Positions 5,249-6,527 of a stretch of DNA of 6,527 nucleotides are shown in pieces (positions within the stretch are counted from its first letter, which is position 1; every line of letters starts with the position of its first letter). The position numbers and the translations under genes are program-made. This DNA comes from Chloroflexota bacterium (GTDB lineage: Bacteria > Chloroflexota > Dehalococcoidia > SM23-28-2 > RBG-16-64-32): positions 1 through 6,527 of the forward strand of contig VBJS01000090.1 of assembly GCA_005880055.1 (NCBI GenBank), given 5' to 3'. A model generated the notes under the pieces. It saw only the letters and a program-made list of their open reading frames with translations, was not told the origin of the DNA and did no database searches.

Positions 5249-6172
5249 TTACGGCGTGGCGGCCGCGGGACTGGCGGAGGGGATTTCCGAAACCGGAGTC
5301 GGGATATCGGCGACGCGGAGCTTGGCTTTCGCCCGAAGCGATGCCACAAATTCTTCGTAACGCTTTCGCCTCTTCTCGTTGAGAAGCTCTTCCCTGACCT
5401 GCTCCTTGGCCTCATCGAAGGAGAGAGCAGCGCCGGGGGTGCGTTCCACCAACTTGATGATGTGGTAGCCGAACGGGGTGGCCACCGGCAGGCTTGTTTC
5501 TCCGACCTTGAGGGCCAGGAGCACCTTCTCAAATTGCGGCATCGTCTGGCCCTTTTTGATGAACCCCAAATCGCCGCCCTTGTACCTTGTGGCATGATCC
5601 AGTGAGACCTTCCGGGCCAGCGCCGTGAAATCCTCCCCCTGGTCGAGGCGTTTCTTGAGGTCGAACGCTTCTTCCTGGGTCTTGACGAGGATGTGGCTCG
5701 TACGAAACTCGCCGAGCGCGGTGAAATTCATGGCGTTGGCCCCATAGTAGGCCTTCATCTCCTCCATCGTGACCTTCACCTGGGCGTCCACTTCTTCGAT
5801 CCTCAGGCGTTCCAAGAGGCTCCTTTCTTTGAAGCGTTCCATGCGTTCCAAGAAGACGCGGTCGCGATCAAAGCCCCGGGTCTTCGCCTCTTGGAGCATG
5901 AGCTCATGGTTGATAAGCTCCTCCAAGAATTTCTTGCGTCCGGTGGGACCCGCAAAGGTCTTCCGAGCGTAGTCCGGAATTTGGGACCACCGGAGGTCGA
6001 ACTCACTGGCCGTGATTTCTTTTCCGTTAATGATCGCAAGGGCTTTGGAGGAGGCATCCGGTTTGTCACTGCAGGCAGTGATGACAGCAAGGAGGAGCGT
6101 AAGGCCGAGTGTGCTCTTTAACGTAAGGCCAACCACTGGCGACTCAAGCGGAAGCGGTCGTTTTTTTATCAT
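5249..6172 (-). CDS. Parvulin-type peptidyl-prolyl cis-trans isomerase lipoprotein (PrsA/PpiC-like)
   Basis: This 307-aa protein is counted from the ATG at 6172; an in-frame TTG three codons upstream (6181) is a weaker alternative. The signal peptide ends in a lipobox, I-T-A-C, with Cys34 as the predicted lipidated residue, followed by SDKPDASSK, so it should be membrane-anchored facing the periplasm. The N-domain starts with ALAIINGKEITASEFDLRW (45-63), similar to SurA/PrsA N-domains, and is followed by charged helices. The parvulin domain spans about 155-247, with RTSHILVKTQEEAFDLKKRL, F-T-A-L-A-R-K-V-S-L-D, GGDLGFIKKGQTMPQFEK and TPFGYHIIKLVER. The tail is low-complexity Pro/Ala/Ser (PTPVSEIPSASPAAATP). 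The gene start overlaps the end of mfd by 29 bp in a different frame, and a second parvulin gene follows after 17 nt. It likely works with that protein in envelope protein folding. Confidence 0.93.
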   Translation of the reverse strand: MIKKRPLPLESPVVGLTLKSTLGLTLLLAVITACSDKPDASSKALAIINGKEITASEFDLRWSQIPDYARKTFAGPTGRKKFLEELINHELMLQEAKTRGFDRDRVFLERMERFKERSLLERLRIEEVDAQVKVTMEEMKAYYGANAMNFTALGEFRTSHILVKTQEEAFDLKKRLDQGEDFTALARKVSLDHATRYKGGDLGFIKKGQTMPQFEKVLLALKVGETSLPVATPFGYHIIKLVERTPGAALSFDEAKEQVREELLNEKRRKRYEEFVASLRAKAKLRVADIPTPVSEIPSASPAAATP

Positions 6173-6527
6173 ACGATGCAAGGACTTGCAAGGCTCTTTT
6201 TATTTCCGGGAAGGCGGCTTTCCAGGCGGAGTCCACTCCGAGGAGCTCGAACGAGTACGGGGTGGTGAGGCGCAACCGAGTACGATACTGGTCCATGAGT
6301 GCCTGGAGGCCAGCCTGCGGAGGCAGGGCCTTCGCGTCGAAGGCGAAGGCCACGGCCGTCGGGCGAATCTGAATAGCGGCCATGCGCAGCGCTTTCGCCA
6401 GGAGGCGGATCTCCATCACCTCGAACACCCGCTCGACCGGCTCAGGCGGCGCGCCGTAGCGGTCCACCAGCTCGCCGTGCAGTTGCGCGAGGTCGCCCAC
6501 CTGGGTGCTTGCGGTCAGGCGCTTGTA
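6144..6527 (-). CDS. mfd: Transcription-repair coupling factor Mfd, C-terminal fragment (5' end outside window)
   Basis: Mfd is a large ATP-dependent translocase that removes RNA polymerase stalled at DNA lesions and recruits UvrA. Only the last 127 codons are here, and the frame stays open to the window edge. The visible part matches the C-terminal domain (D7), which folds back to mask the UvrA-binding surface: YKRLTASTQVGDLAQLHGEL, LVDRYGAPPEPVERVFEVMEIRLLAKALRM, a hydrophobic-rich AVAFAFD strand, then helices to the end. ELxDRYGxxPxxV followed by a helix with LR or RLLAK is the typical Mfd (TRCF) signature. The usual length is about 1,100-1,200 aa, so about 90% is missing. The terminal residues SYDKKTTASA lie over the start of the lipoprotein gene, including an A7 run on the coding strand. 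It is probably the first gene of the mfd-PPIase-PPIase operon. Confidence 0.9.
   Translation of the reverse strand, partial: YKRLTASTQVGDLAQLHGELVDRYGAPPEPVERVFEVMEIRLLAKALRMAAIQIRPTAVAFAFDAKALPPQAGLQALMDQYRTRLRLTTPYSFELLGVDSAWKAAFPEIKRALQVLASYDKKTTASA

Noticed and set aside
4449..5360. 303-codon open frame on the plus strand across both parvulin genes
   Set aside because: It is antisense to two well-supported genes and has low-complexity, family-free sequence. It is a typical high-GC shadow frame.
1..6527. CRISPR array, tRNA or rRNA gene, integron attC site, transposase
   Set aside because: No regularly spaced direct repeats, no tRNA-like or rRNA sequence, no attC core sites and no transposase frame were seen on either strand.

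Overview
The window is an ordinary-looking, high-GC bacterial chromosomal segment. It carries housekeeping genes for the cell envelope, DNA and tRNA quality control, and ribosome assembly, plus one conserved-looking gene I do not recognise. The gene set and order fit a diderm (Gram-negative-type) bacterium. MurJ, YceI, a SurA-like periplasmic chaperone and a lipoprotein PPIase directly after mfd recall Nitrospira and its relatives, but the phylum assignment is an inference from memory, not from a search.

Plus strand, positions 2-4201: the 3' part of murJ (lipid II flippase) is followed by a 119-bp gap holding a paired REP-like element. A tight left-to-right run follows: yceI-family secreted protein, ogt (alkyl-DNA repair) and dtd (D-aminoacyl-tRNA deacylase). 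After a sigma-70-like promoter overlapping the end of dtd come an unknown 193-aa protein and engB (ribosome-assembly GTPase). ogt/dtd share a GTGA junction and the unknown gene/engB share a TTGA junction, which suggests translational coupling within two short operons.

Minus strand, positions 6527-4290: the C-terminal end of mfd (transcription-repair coupling factor) overlaps the start of a parvulin-type PPIase lipoprotein. A second, SurA-like parvulin protein follows 17 nt later. The two parvulins are a plausible envelope protein-folding pair. The plus- and minus-strand runs converge at 4201/4290.

The most unusual content is the repetitive DNA, with three different palindromic elements in 6.5 kb. 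(1) A head-to-head REP pair at 1290-1347 has GTAG feet and compensatory base changes in its stems. (2) A palindromic element is read in frame inside ogt at about 2103-2158. (3) A 112-bp inverted-repeat element at 4182-4293 fills the convergent engB/surA-like gap, and its two arms contain the stop codons of both genes. I found no new defence, biosynthetic or mobile system. Apart from the three elements and the unknown gene, the region is conventional.
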